DNA of 64,000 nt. It comes from JAMQPK01 sp963761975 (GTDB taxonomy: Bacteria; Acidobacteriota; Vicinamibacteria; Vicinamibacterales; JAMQPK01). This document shows positions 37,048-49,391 of the stretch, in pieces. The notes beneath the pieces were generated by a model that worked only from the letters and a program-made list of their open reading frames with translations, ran no database searches and was not told the DNA's origin. The DNA lies in the NCBI GenBank assembly GCA_963761975.1, contig CAVXIR010000003.1, positions 1 through 64,000 of the forward strand, written 5' to 3'. How positions within the stretch are numbered: position 1 is the stretch's first letter; each line of letters starts with the position of its first letter. The position numbers and the translations under genes were made by a program.

Positions 37048-37790
37048 TCACCCATCCTGGTCTGGCCAGTCACCTCGCGGCTCCGAATGGATTGATTTCG
37101 CTTGATGTGGAGGCGGAAGCGGAAGACGAGGCACGCCGTAGAAGAATTCCGATACTACTTCGCCACGAGCCAGCGCGCTTGTGATCGATCGCAGAACGTC
37201 TATGGACACCGCAATGCCGAGCGTCGTTGTCACTCCGGCGAATTGAGTGTCAGCTTGCTCAACAATGTACCCATAGCAACGATGAATCCCATCGGCGCCG
37301 AGATGCATCAAGGGCGCCCCGGACAGCCCTCGCGGTGATGGAAACGAGAGTTCATACCCAAACGGGTGGCCCGGCACGCGGTAGATCCGACGCGAACCGA
37401 CAATGTGACCAGCGAACCCGCGGTAGTCTGCGATCAGATGCTCGGGGTCGACACTAAACGGATAGCCCAGTGCGCTGACCTCGTCAAAGACCTCCAAATG
37501 GCTTTCAAGATCAACTGGAACAGGTGGAAAGCTAGCGAGCATGGGGCATCGCACAATTGCAAGATCGAGATCGTCCCAGAGTTCGGCGTGGTCGACGAAG
37601 TAAGCCGGAATGCCGCCGTCGTGCGTGGCGAAGCGTCCGACTACGACGTGTCCTGCGGCGGCTGCACTCTTGTAGACATGGGCCGCAGTGATGAAGACGC
37701 CACCGTACCAAATGGGAAACGCGGTGCCGTATATATACGCGAGCGGCGTACCCAGCTTCGAGGTTGACCGGCGTCGGGAGGCAGGCCGGC
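37048..37790 (-). CDS. Trypsin-like serine protease (start unclear)
   Basis: The minus frame from about 37790 reads GTPLAYIYGTAFPIWYGGVFITAAHVYKS (catalytic His in TAAH), DDLDLAIVRCP (Asp) and SPRGLSGAPLMHLG (Ser in GxSGxP), a full trypsin-like triad. There is no ATG, GTG or TTG before 37554 in this frame, and GTG 37554 would lose His and Asp, so the true start has been lost to an indel or lies in the toxin-antitoxin promoter region. About 245 residues, cytoplasmic as far as seen. Stand-alone small trypsin-like proteins of this kind occur in accessory regions and some defence operons; here it lies back to back with a toxin-antitoxin pair. Confidence 0.65.
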
Positions 37791-37866
37791 CGACAAATCG
37801 CGACCGGCGAGCGGCGCCGTCTGCATGCGCCTCGTCCTGTCGCAGGTCGGAAACCCTGTCGCCTTT

Positions 37867-37896
37867 GACGATGGTAACTATTATGTTACCATCGTC
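37867..37896. promoter_or_regulatory. 12-bp-arm palindrome at toxin-antitoxin start
   Basis: GACGATGGTAAC, spacer TATTAT, then GTTACCATCGTC: perfect arms. The spacer resembles a -10 box, and the toxin GTG at 37900 follows four bases later. Position and symmetry fit an autoregulatory operator bound by the antitoxin or the toxin-antitoxin complex. Confidence 0.65.
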
Positions 37897-37899
37897 CCG

Positions 37900-38226
37900 G
37901 TGTCCGTTCTCGAGTATCTCGACCGAGCAGGATCGAGTCCGTTTGCGGCCTGGTATCAGAGCCTCGATGCCGCAGCAGCGGCGAAAGTGACGACGGCGCT
38001 ACGCCGGTTGGGGCTGGGAAACTTCTCGAACGTAAAAGGCGTCGGGGCTGGTGTGTTCGAGTACCGTATCGATTTCGGACCTGGGTATCGCGTGTACTTT
38101 GGCAAAGACGGGGATGCTGTCGTCATCCTTCTTTGCGGCGGGACAAAGAAACGGCAGGACCGCGACATCGCGATGGCTCGTGATCGATGGGTCGACTACA
38201 AAAAGCGCAAGGCCGAGGAGAAGTGA
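37900..38226 (+). CDS. Type II toxin, RelE/ParE-like (HI1419 killer-protein family)
   Basis: 108 residues from GTG 37900: VSVLEYLDRAGSSPFAAWYQSLDAAAAAKV then GVGAGVFEYRIDFGPGYRVYFG and VILLCGGTKKRQDRDIAMA match the small RelE-superfamily killer family (TIGR02683-like). Such toxins act on translating ribosomes or mRNA. An upstream in-frame GTG at 37825 exists, but the homologous sequence begins at the later start and the operator would then be inside the gene. The antitoxin ATG follows the TGA by one base (TGAcATG). Confidence 0.85.
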   Translation: MSVLEYLDRAGSSPFAAWYQSLDAAAAAKVTTALRRLGLGNFSNVKGVGAGVFEYRIDFGPGYRVYFGKDGDAVVILLCGGTKKRQDRDIAMARDRWVDYKKRKAEEK

Positions 38227-38227
38227 C

Positions 38228-38551
38228 ATGCCGCTGACGCGGGAATTCAAGGAAACAGTACAAGCGCGCCTCCAGTCGGACCGAAAGTACCGGAGGGAGC
38301 TTCTGCGGGAGGGCGTCGAGTGCCTGCTGGCTGGGGATCTCGACACCGGAAAGGCGATCCTTCGCGACTATATCAACGCCACAATCGGGTTCGACGAGTT
38401 GAGCCGCCGGACCAAACGGCCTGCAAAGAGCCTGATGCGCATGCTGGGTCCGAGCGGCAATCCGCAGGCTCGCAATCTTCTAGAGGTGATCAATCATCTC
38501 CAGAAAGCAGAGGGGCTCCACTTCGAGGTGTCGCTCCGCGCCGCCAGCTAG
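38228..38551 (+). CDS. Type II antitoxin, helix-turn-helix (HI1420 family)
   Basis: 107 residues: LTREFKETVQARLQSDRKYRRELL, LLAGDLDTGKAILRDYINATIGFDELSRRTKRPAKSLMRMLGPSGNP and LEVINHLQKAEGLHF. The middle is a HTH of the Xre-like antidote family that partners HI1419-type toxins (toxin first, antitoxin second). It should neutralise the toxin and repress through the palindrome at 37867-37896. Confidence 0.87.
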   Translation: MPLTREFKETVQARLQSDRKYRRELLREGVECLLAGDLDTGKAILRDYINATIGFDELSRRTKRPAKSLMRMLGPSGNPQARNLLEVINHLQKAEGLHFEVSLRAAS

Positions 38552-38594
38552 CGACATTCGCTCGTTTTCGCCGCTGCATTCGTGGCAGTGTGAC

Positions 38595-39002
38595 GTGCCC
38601 CGCGGAACGCCCATCGCGAGCAAAACAAGCCGCCGCCGGCCAACGCCGGCGGACGAAGAAGGCGACTGCTCGTCCAGGGTCGAAGCACGCGGGCGGGAAG
38701 GCAAGCCACACGACTGGTCGCACGCAGCCACTTCGGCAGCGCGCAAGGGTTCGAAGATCGCACGTCCCCAGAGCAGTGTGCAACGCGCGGCGCTCCATGG
38801 TCCTGAAGCGTTCACGATCTTCTCGACGATCACTCAATTGGCGCAGCGGGCGATTGCCGAACCGTCCTTGATTGACGCCGAACTGTCGTGGTTAGTCACC
38901 GCGGCGGCAAAGAATGCGTTTCGCTTCGGGCACGAACTCGGCTCTTTGGACACCAGCCATGACCTACTGCCGAGGCTGATGGCCGCGCAGAAGACGCACT
39001 AA
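38595..39002 (+). CDS. Hypothetical protein following the antitoxin
   Basis: About 135 residues from a GTG. The first 60 are basic and low in hydrophobicity (TSRRRPTPADEEGD, AARKGSKIARPQ); the rest is helical (FTIFSTITQLAQRAIAEPSL, LSWLVTAAAKNAFRFGHELG). No family recognised. It lies 43 bases after the antitoxin and may be part of the same accessory cassette. The N-terminal part could be out of frame. Confidence 0.35.
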   Translation: MPRGTPIASKTSRRRPTPADEEGDCSSRVEARGREGKPHDWSHAATSAARKGSKIARPQSSVQRAALHGPEAFTIFSTITQLAQRAIAEPSLIDAELSWLVTAAAKNAFRFGHELGSLDTSHDLLPRLMAAQKTH

Positions 39003-39117
39003 AGCCGAGAATGCCTTTTTTCTCAGCAGATACCCCATACGCCCGCTGGCAGCGGCAAGATGATGCCGAGACTGCGCGCCTAGTCATTAACGCGATCGAA
39101 CGACGCTCTAACTGAAG

Positions 39118-39160
39118 AAACGATTGTGATAGAAATGTGATACGTGCCCCGTTGATTCCT
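39118..39160. repeat. Partial module repeat copy F
   Basis: ATTGTGATAGA/AATGTGATACG (about 39123-39144) is the B-type pair of 11-bp direct repeats followed by TGCCCCG. No tRNA fragment or half-sites follow. The gap 39003-39256 otherwise shows nothing. Confidence 0.45.
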
Positions 39161-39256
39161 CAGCACTCGCGTCTGCGGTGAAGGCACTCCTGGCCATTGG
39201 GAAAAGCCACCGCGCCGACGCACTGATCGCACCCCCGCTCGCCTTTTGCGGCGCTT

Positions 39257-41970
39257 TCAACGGTAGTTGTCAATGACGCTGAGGTTTCCGCGATCGAAGT
39301 CCCTTGTGTACACGATCCATCGGCTGTCCGGGGACCACGCGCCGCCGTGAACGTGCCACACTCCCTTGCCAAGCGTGACGGGCCGAGGGGCGCCTTTCGC
39401 GTGAGGCAATTCCTTGGCACTGGTCGGGCGGCCAAGCGTCAGCACGTAGCGATTCATGCTGAAGTGTCCGTCCGCGCTGTTGTAAGCGAGCGAACTCCCG
39501 TCCGGGGCGACACTCAGCTCTGTGGCGTTCGCCTTCAAGAGTAACCTCTCCTCGCCTGTATCGAGGTGGGTCGCGATGATCTCGATTCGCCCATCCGCCC
39601 CGTTGCGCGTATAGATCGCCCGGCGACTGTCCAAATACCAGTCGAAGCGCAGGACACCTGACACTTGAGTCGGGCGTGCATGACGGCCATCGGGATTGAT
39701 GAGCCATAAGGTCGAGCCTCGTTCGCCCGGGGCTAGGTAGGCAATCGCCTGGCCATCGGACGACCACCTCGGTGCGACTCGTGCATTCACCCACCAATCA
39801 CCATCCATGGGGATCGTCTGCTCGGAAAGGCGATGCGTCGCCCGGCCGTCCACGTCCGTGACCCATAGTTGAAAGGCACCGTCGCGATTCGAGAGAAAGA
39901 CCACCTGCGTCCCATCGGGCGACCAGTCCGGCGTTCTGTCCTCCCGTCCGGCCGGTGGATAAGTGAGCTGGCGCTCCTTACCTGTCGCCATGTCGTGGAG
40001 CCACAGCATCGACCGCCCGGCGCGGCTGGATTGAAACACAATCTGCCGGCCGTCTGGTGAGAAACGCTGACCGAAGTTGCTGCCCCCGCTGAGTGAGATC
40101 TGCTCGTGCTCCCCCGCCTGGTTTGCAACGGGCATCCTGAAGAAGAACGTCTCATGGCTCCAGCGCGAGAAGACGATGCGCCCTGTGGACGAGAGGATCG
40201 GGCTACTGACTGTGGCCCCGACCGTCACCGGTCTAATCCTCCCTGTTCCGATGTCGACCTCCGAGACGTCTCCACCCCACGCTCCGTCGGGAACGAACAG
40301 AAGGTGGTGGTCGTCGACCGACCAGGTTGCAGCAGAGCGGCCGACCGTCTTGTCCGGGAGCACCGCGCGTGGTTCCCCGCCCGACGCCGGCACGAGATAC
40401 AGAATAGATGGCGAGTCGGTCGACCGACGATTAAACGCGATCCACTTGCCGTCGTGCGACCACGCACCCCGCCAGTCACTCGCGCCGGCCGGCGGAGCCG
40501 TCAGCCGTGCTTCTTGGCCGCTCTCGATATCGACCGTCCACAATGCCACGCTATTGGTGGGCTCCAGCCGTGAGAACACAAGACGCCGTCCATCCGGAGA
40601 CCACGGTTGCGAGCCGACGGCACCGATCGACGTGAATCGGTCCAGATACGGAAGGTGGGTCTGCGCTATCCTCCGGCGCGGCCCACCCGTGGGCGGCACC
40701 CAATAGACATTCATGCCAGTGCCGTCATCAGACAGGAAGGCGATCCGAGAACCATCTGGCGACCAGCGAGGCATAAGCTCATCGTTGGGACCGCCCGCGA
40801 CGAGACGAGGTTCTCCACCCCCTAGTGACATGACGGCAACATCCATCGACCCGTTCAAGGTGTAGTCGTAGGCAAGCTGGGTACCGTCGGGAGACCAACT
40901 ACCAGACAATGAGAGGCCACCGTATCCGTCAGCGGGCTAATCGACAGTGCCGGCGCGCTCGTCCCAGCCGGTGCCGGGCCGACGTAGCTCCTCGCCAACC
41001 ACGCCATGGCGCCGAGCGCGACGGCACCGAGGGCGACCGTACCGCTCATCTTCAGGGCACTCCATCGTGCTGCGCCCCCCAGGGACACTTCTCTCTGCTG
41101 GTGGGCTGAGTCGGTGGCGCGCCGCATCCGTTTCAGGTCGGCGTGGAGCTCCGAGGCGTGCTGATAGCGGAGACCCGCGTCTTTTTCCAACAGCTTGTTG
41201 ACGACACCTTCCAGTTCCGGTGAGACCGTAGGATTCAGCTGCACGGGCGATGTCGGTGCTCGATTGAGGATCTGGTCGAAAATCGCGGCCGACGTGGCAC
41301 CCATGAAAGCCGGCTTGCCCGTCAAGGCTTCATAAATGACGACACCCAGAGAAAACAAGTCGGTCCGTGGATCCAACTCTTTGCCCAGCGCCTGCTCGGG
41401 CGACATGTACGCCACCGTGCCCAAGGTGGCTCCATGGCCGGTCAGCTGCCCGACGTCGTACGAGACTGTCAGGGCTTTCTCATCATTGAGTCGATTGGTC
41501 TTGGCCAAGCCAAAATCCAGGATCTTCGCCTGTCCGCGATCCGCGATGAAGATGTTCGCTGGCTTGATGTCTCGATGGACAATCCCGGCGGTATGCGCGA
41601 CATCCAAGGCATCGGCGAGTTGCGTGCTCAGTTCCAGAACTTCGTCGCTTTCGAGGCGCCCCTGTTTCAAAAGTCTTGCCTCGAGTGTTTGTCCCTTGAT
41701 CAGTTCCATCACGATGAAGGGCTGACCTTCGTGCTCGCCGACTTCGTGAATCGCACAGATGTTGGGATGATTGAGAGTGGCGGCGGCGCGGGCCTCTCGT
41801 TCGAATCGCGCAACCCGGACCGGATCTTGGCCGAATGCGTCTGGGAGAACCTTAATCGCAACCTCGCGCCCCAGCTTCTGGTCCTTCGCCCGATACACCT
41901 CTCCCATGCCACCTTTTCCCAGGGCAGAGAGGACTTCATAGTGTCCGAGCGCTGTGCCAGGCTGAATCAC
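39257..41970 (-). CDS. Ser/Thr protein kinase with PD40/TolB-like propeller (frameshifted)
   Basis: Kinase domain at residues ~8-270 from ATG 41970: GKGGMGEVYRA glycine loop, VAIKVLP with the ATP Lys, HRDIKPANIF, DFGLAKT and MSPEQALG. A single membrane helix (VALGAVALGAMAWLARSYV) leads out of the cytoplasm, and after a frame change near 40910 a long WD40-like beta propeller follows (repeats such as WSPDGSRIAFLSDD, WSPDGTQVVFLSNRD, WSPDSRWIVYTRD). Total about 900 residues. This kinase-helix-PD40 layout is common in Acidobacteriota and is thought to sense extracytoplasmic ligands. No substrate gene is adjacent. Confidence 0.87.
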
Positions 41971-42095
41971 CGGTTAGATAGAACTACGGATGTGACGTGC
42001 GGTCAATCTGAAAGCCGTTCTGGCCGCCGAACGGTAAACGGTTAACGGTAAACGAGCGCAAATCAATGATTGGCGTCATCGTGATGGTTGCGCCC

Positions 42096-45000
42096 TTACG
42101 GCAACCGGGCGAATTCGGCTCGCGCTGTCTCGACCATGGGGATCTTGGGGTCGGCGTTCTTCCACAGCGTCAAGAGATCGTGATAGGCGCTTTTCGCCTT
42201 CACGGTGTCGCCCGAGAGCGCGAGCGCTCGGGCCAGCTGCAGGCGCGCCATGGCGCCCATGGGATCGACGAGCACGATGCTGCGATGATCGAGAATCCGC
42301 TGGAATTCGGCGGCGGCCTCGGCGGGCTGACGCGCCGCGAGGTACGCCTGGCCGCGCACGTAGATGGGATAGAGTCTACCGAAGTACGTGATGGCCCCGA
42401 TGACGCCCACGCCGAGGTCGAAGCGAGTGGCGGTCTGTAGCGATTGAATGGCGCCGCCCGCATCGTGCGCGTTCAGTGACAACAGGCCTCGAAGCACTGG
42501 CAGATACAGGTATTGCACCGACGTATCCTCGGGAAAGTTCTTCGCCAGGTCGTCGGCAAGAGCCCGCGATCGACCCACGTCGTCTGAGAGGACGAGCGCG
42601 AAGGCGGCCGCATAGTCGACGTCGCGGCCCCTGGCAAGGGCGAGCGCCGTGGTCACCTTCTGTCTGGCTGCCGCCGCGTTCCCGAAAAACGCTTCCCATA
42701 CCGCCGTTGCCGCGTCGAACAAGGCTGCGCGTTCGTGCTGACCAGCCTTCTGCGCGATGTCGACAGCCAGGGCGGACGTCCGTCTCGCCTCCTGCAATCG
42801 GCCGGAGCGAGCCAGCACGAGCGCTTCCACGTGAGAAATCATGTCTTCCGTGGCACGCCTGCCCCTGGCCAGCGCCGCCTTCCGTCTCACGTCCTCGTCA
42901 TCGCCGTTCAAAAAGGCGATGAAGTACCGGTTGAGAACAAAATTGTCGAATTCAAGCTTGCGCTCTGTCGCTAGACGAATAGTGGTTTCAGCATCAGCCA
43001 GCCGGTTCAGGGCGAGTTGGCTGATGGCTTTGCTGTTATATGTGGGCGCTCGGTCGGACTCAAGCGCGAGTGCCTTGTCGGCTGCGGCAATAGCCACGTC
43101 GTATCTGCCGATGCTGTTCGTCGCGAGGCCCGCCAGCAATCCGAAAGGAACCGGATCGCGCGGATATGTCCGCGCCCACGCCTCCATGGTTTGCTGCTGC
43201 CGTTCCAGATTGCCGGTCACCTGACGGTCGTAAAACGTCTCGATCAAGAACCGCTCGGCCTCGCTGGCCCGATCGCGCAACCGGTACGCCTTCAGCGTGC
43301 TCTCCCGCGCCAGCGTCGTTTCTCCGACGTTGCTGTAGTGGATGCCGAGCCGTGCATGCGCGAGTGCAAAGTCCGGGTCGATCGCCACGGCACGCCGGAA
43401 CAGCGGCAAGGCCGCGGCGGCGCCGCTTGAATAGTAGGCTCTCGACGCGGTGCTGAAGGCTTTCCAGGCTTCGAGCGACGGCGTGGTGGCTTCCTCGAGC
43501 GGCATCGAGTGTTTCTCGATGGTGGCGATCGATTCACCCAGGCGCTCGCGGACCTGGGTGGCCATCCGGCTCAGCGCGGCGAGCACCTCTTCTTTTCGTG
43601 ACGCCTGCGCCTGCTCGTCGGCGAGAATGTCGCCGGTGGTGCAGTTCTTCCCGCGCAAACCGAGGACGTACTGGCTGCCGAGACTCGCGATCGATCCTTC
43701 CAGCACGGCGGCGCTCGCAGTCCGCACGCACAGACCCAGTGCGATGTCGGGCGTCAGCCGCGCCTCCGGCGGCTGTTGCATCAGCCCTAGCTCCTTCCGG
43801 ATGCGCTCTTCCGAAACCAGGCTGAGGAACGGTGATTGCTGGAGCTGTACAGCCAGTCCTTGTCGGAGCGTTTCGTCGAACACCGCATCGCCGGTCGTGT
43901 TGGTGAACTCGGCTAGCACGATCGTGTCCTTGTCGGTCAGCGTCGCGGGACGACGGCTGTAGATCGCGCCTGCGACGGCGGCTGCGACAACGACGGCTGC
44001 AGCGGCCGACAACCAGCGCGTGCGGCGGTGCCCGAACGCAGGACGCCCTTCAGTCATGGTGCGAGCCACAGGACGGCCCGAATCGCGATCGCGTTTCAGC
44101 CGTTGGAGGTCCGCGCGAATCTCCGAGGCGTGCTGGTAGCGCAGCTCGCGATCCTTCTCCAGGCACTTGTGGATGACGCGTTCCAATTCCTGCGGCAGGC
44201 CGGGATTCAGGGGCACCATCGGCGCAGGTGCGCGATTCAGAATGCCGTCGAAAATCAGTCCCGTGGTCTCACCGTGAAACGGTCTCGTGCCGGTCGCCAT
44301 TTCGTACAACACCACGCCGAACGAGAACAGGTCGGTGCGCGCATCCACGTCCTGCCCCCGCACCTGCTCGGGCGACATGTACGCGATCGTCCCCACCGCA
44401 CTCCCCGGACTTGTCAGAGCGGTCAGTGCGGTCACCGTTATCGCCGCCTCGCCGCCGATCGGACGGATCTGTGGCCAGCCCGAAATCGAGAATCTTCGCG
44501 TGGCTGTGGCTGGTGACGAATAGATTCGCCGGCTTGATGTCACGGTGGACGATGCCGGCGGCGTGTGCCGCCTCGAGCGCGTCGGCGATCTCGATCGCGA
44601 GCGTCAGCAGCCGATCGATCTCGAGCGGGCGCCCGTCGATCTGATGCTTCAAGGTCGTTCCGTCGAGGAACTCCATGACGAGGAACGCGCGGCCATCCTG
44701 CTCGCCGATATCGTGGACGGTGCAGATGTTGGCGTGATTCAGCGCCGATGCGGCCCGCGCCTCGCGGCGGAATCGGGTCAGCGCGTCGGGATCGCCGGCA
44801 AGGTCGGGCGTGAGGAACTTCAGCGCGACAAAGCGCTGCAGGCGCGTGTCCTTGGCTTTGTACACGACGCCCATGCCGCCACCGCCCAGCTTCTCGAGGA
44901 TGTGGTAGTGCGAGAGCGTTTGACCGATCAGGGGATCGTGGCTGGCCTGGCGGTCATCCCCGCCCCGTTCTCCGGCGAGCTGGCGTGCAGCCAGATCGAT

Positions 45001-45186
45001 CGCCGGAGCGGCGAGAAAGTTGTCAGCACGGTCGTGTGCGGCGAGCAGCGAACGGACTGCCAGCTCCAGCTGTTCGTCGCCGCTGCAGGCGCGTCGCAGA
45101 AAGACCTCGCGCTCTGCCGGGGGGCGATCGAGCGTGGACTGCAACAACTTATCGACGTGATTCCAGCGTTCGGCGTCCATTCCCAC
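42096..45186 (-). CDS. Ser/Thr protein kinase with TPR sensor region (frameshifted)
   Basis: About 1,030 residues when one frame change near 44465 is corrected. It starts near MDAERWNHVDKLLQSTLDRPPAEREVFL, a common leader of acidobacterial kinases. Kinase: GGGGMGVVYKAKD, ALKFLTPD, HRDIKPANLF, DFGLA, AYMSPEQV. A membrane helix (WLSAAAAVVVAAAVAGAIYS) is followed by a TolB-N-like segment (FDETLRQGLAVQLQQSPFLSLVSEER) and a tetratricopeptide-rich C-terminus (FRRAVAIDPDFALAHARLG and others). It follows the other kinase in the same direction, so the pair may be an old tandem. Confidence 0.87.
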
Positions 45187-45298
45187 TCCGGCCGGTCAGC
45201 TCGCGATAACAGCCTGCCAGCCCCGCCAGGATATTCAGAGCATCCTTGCTCCGTCTTGATGCATTGTGCTGATTGCTGAAGTATAAGACCGAGTTCTC

Positions 45299-47739
<2,441 letters not shown>

Positions 47740-47816
47740 GTCATCGAGTAGGGATGATTGTGAAGCGATCCCGTCAGGCCGATCGGGGCACTACGTTCGG
47801 CGACGCCGATCCTCCG

Positions 47817-49337
47817 TCACGGACGAATGGACAGGGCGTGATGGAACACGTTGCGCGGATCCCAGCGCCTCTTGACCCTTTGAAGCGCCGGGTAGTTGCT
47901 CTTGAAGTAGAGCGTGTGCCAGGGAACGCCGGACGTATTCCACTCCGGATCAGCGAGGTCGACGTCGGGGTGGTTGATCATCGCGCCGTCGCAGATGTCA
48001 CCCGGTACTGGAACGCCGCCCGTGTCGGCGAACAGGTCCCGATAGAACGCGCGGACCCACGCGATCGTTCTGGATTCGTCATTCGGGTTGCCCCAGCCAG
48101 CGGCGCATGATGTCGTCAGGATCGAGTCTCGCTGCGCCGACGCCGTTGCGTCCGATGCCACAGTATTGACCTGTCCGCCATACGTGGCGAGGCCAAGCAT
48201 CCCACCGGCGACATCGTAATCAGTCCGAGTCAGGTACTGGTGCGCAATTTCGATCTGGCGATCGGTAAAGCGCTTGCGGAGGAATGCGTCCTTGCCCTTG
48301 AAGAGCGCACCACTCCCAACTGGCGCGAACAGCTCGGGGAACGGATTCAGCGCGAAATTCGACCAGGACGTTCTCTCGAGACTCAGTGTGTGAGGCGCCC
48401 CGATGCCACGTGTAATCGCGGCGATGTGTTCATCGACGAGGCGATTGGCATCTACTTCGGCAGTAGAGAGCCCTTTCAGTTCGAGTTTGCCGAGTTGTCG
48501 GCGCCATAGGAAAAGCGTGCTGAACAGCCGAGCGAATGGCGAGCTCGCGTCGCTGTTGCTCTCGCACCAGTCTCCGAAATTGGTTGCGAGCCGCGCGAAA
48601 GACGTGGCATCCATGTCGTCCCAGCTCCACGCGAGACGGAACACCAGTATTGACTCTGGTGCTTTCGGCAACAGCAATCCGGGATCATTCCCGGTGACGC
48701 CCGGGGATCGGAACCAGCAGCGGGTCACGATACCGAAGTTCCCTCCACCCGCGCCGGTGTGTGCCCACCAGAGATCGCGGTTGGGATCTGAGGGGTTGCG
48801 AGTTGCCACCACGCTTCGCGCCGTGCCGTCGGCGTCCACGACGACGACTTCGAGGCCGTACAGATGATCGGCCGCCAGGCCGTGTTGCCGACACAAGAAG
48901 CCGAACGCCCCGCCTGAAACGTGGGCGCCGAGTCCGAGATAGGGGCTTTCGCCGGCGGGAAGAGTCACGCCCCAGTCGAAAAAGAGCCTCCGGTATACCT
49001 CGCCCAGCGTGGTGCCCGAATCGATCACGAACCCGCGCATCTCCGAGTCGTGGCGGACGCCCGTCATCAGCGACGTGTCGATGATCACTCGGACATCCGG
49101 GTCGTCGACAAAGCCTTCGAGGCAGTGACCGCCGCCGCGTGCGACAACCCGACGGCCCTCCCGCACGGCGTCCTGAACAGCGTCGATCACCTCGTCGGTG
49201 CTGTGCACGAGGCGCACATAGTCCGGCTTACCCGCGAATCGTTTGTTGAATCCCCTGCCGACGAGAGCCGCGTACCGCGGATCATCTGGTCCAATCCTGT
49301 CCGGAACCACTCGCGCCCGTTGATCTTCGGCCTGCAT
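47817..49337 (-). CDS. Berberine-bridge-type FAD oxidase
   Basis: 506 residues, intact. FAD-binding PCMH domain: VVARGGGHCLEGF supplies the His and PYLGLGAHVSGGAFGFLCRQHGLAADH the Cys expected for bicovalent FAD. The BBE tail YPALQRVKRRWDPRNVFHHALSI is present. The closest functional type by motif is the aclacinomycin oxidase-like group that oxidises sugar or alcohol groups. No signal peptide seen. It lies next to the drug-type UvrA on the same strand with a 77-base gap. Confidence 0.9.
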   Translation of the reverse strand: MQAEDQRARVVPDRIGPDDPRYAALVGRGFNKRFAGKPDYVRLVHSTDEVIDAVQDAVREGRRVVARGGGHCLEGFVDDPDVRVIIDTSLMTGVRHDSEMRGFVIDSGTTLGEVYRRLFFDWGVTLPAGESPYLGLGAHVSGGAFGFLCRQHGLAADHLYGLEVVVVDADGTARSVVATRNPSDPNRDLWWAHTGAGGGNFGIVTRCWFRSPGVTGNDPGLLLPKAPESILVFRLAWSWDDMDATSFARLATNFGDWCESNSDASSPFARLFSTLFLWRRQLGKLELKGLSTAEVDANRLVDEHIAAITRGIGAPHTLSLERTSWSNFALNPFPELFAPVGSGALFKGKDAFLRKRFTDRQIEIAHQYLTRTDYDVAGGMLGLATYGGQVNTVASDATASAQRDSILTTSCAAGWGNPNDESRTIAWVRAFYRDLFADTGGVPVPGDICDGAMINHPDVDLADPEWNTSGVPWHTLYFKSNYPALQRVKRRWDPRNVFHHALSIRP

Positions 49338-49391
49338 CGAGTGACACCTCCACCCTTCATCGGGATCTTAATCCCCACTTGGGGGGCACGG

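Noticed and set aside
36692..37051. Long minus-strand open frame of about 119 codons
   Set aside because: It lies opposite the IS3 relic and has no family resemblance, and the plus-strand transposase fragments explain the region better.
37825..37899. Earlier GTG start for the toxin
   Set aside because: The added residues are not conserved and would place the palindromic operator inside the gene.
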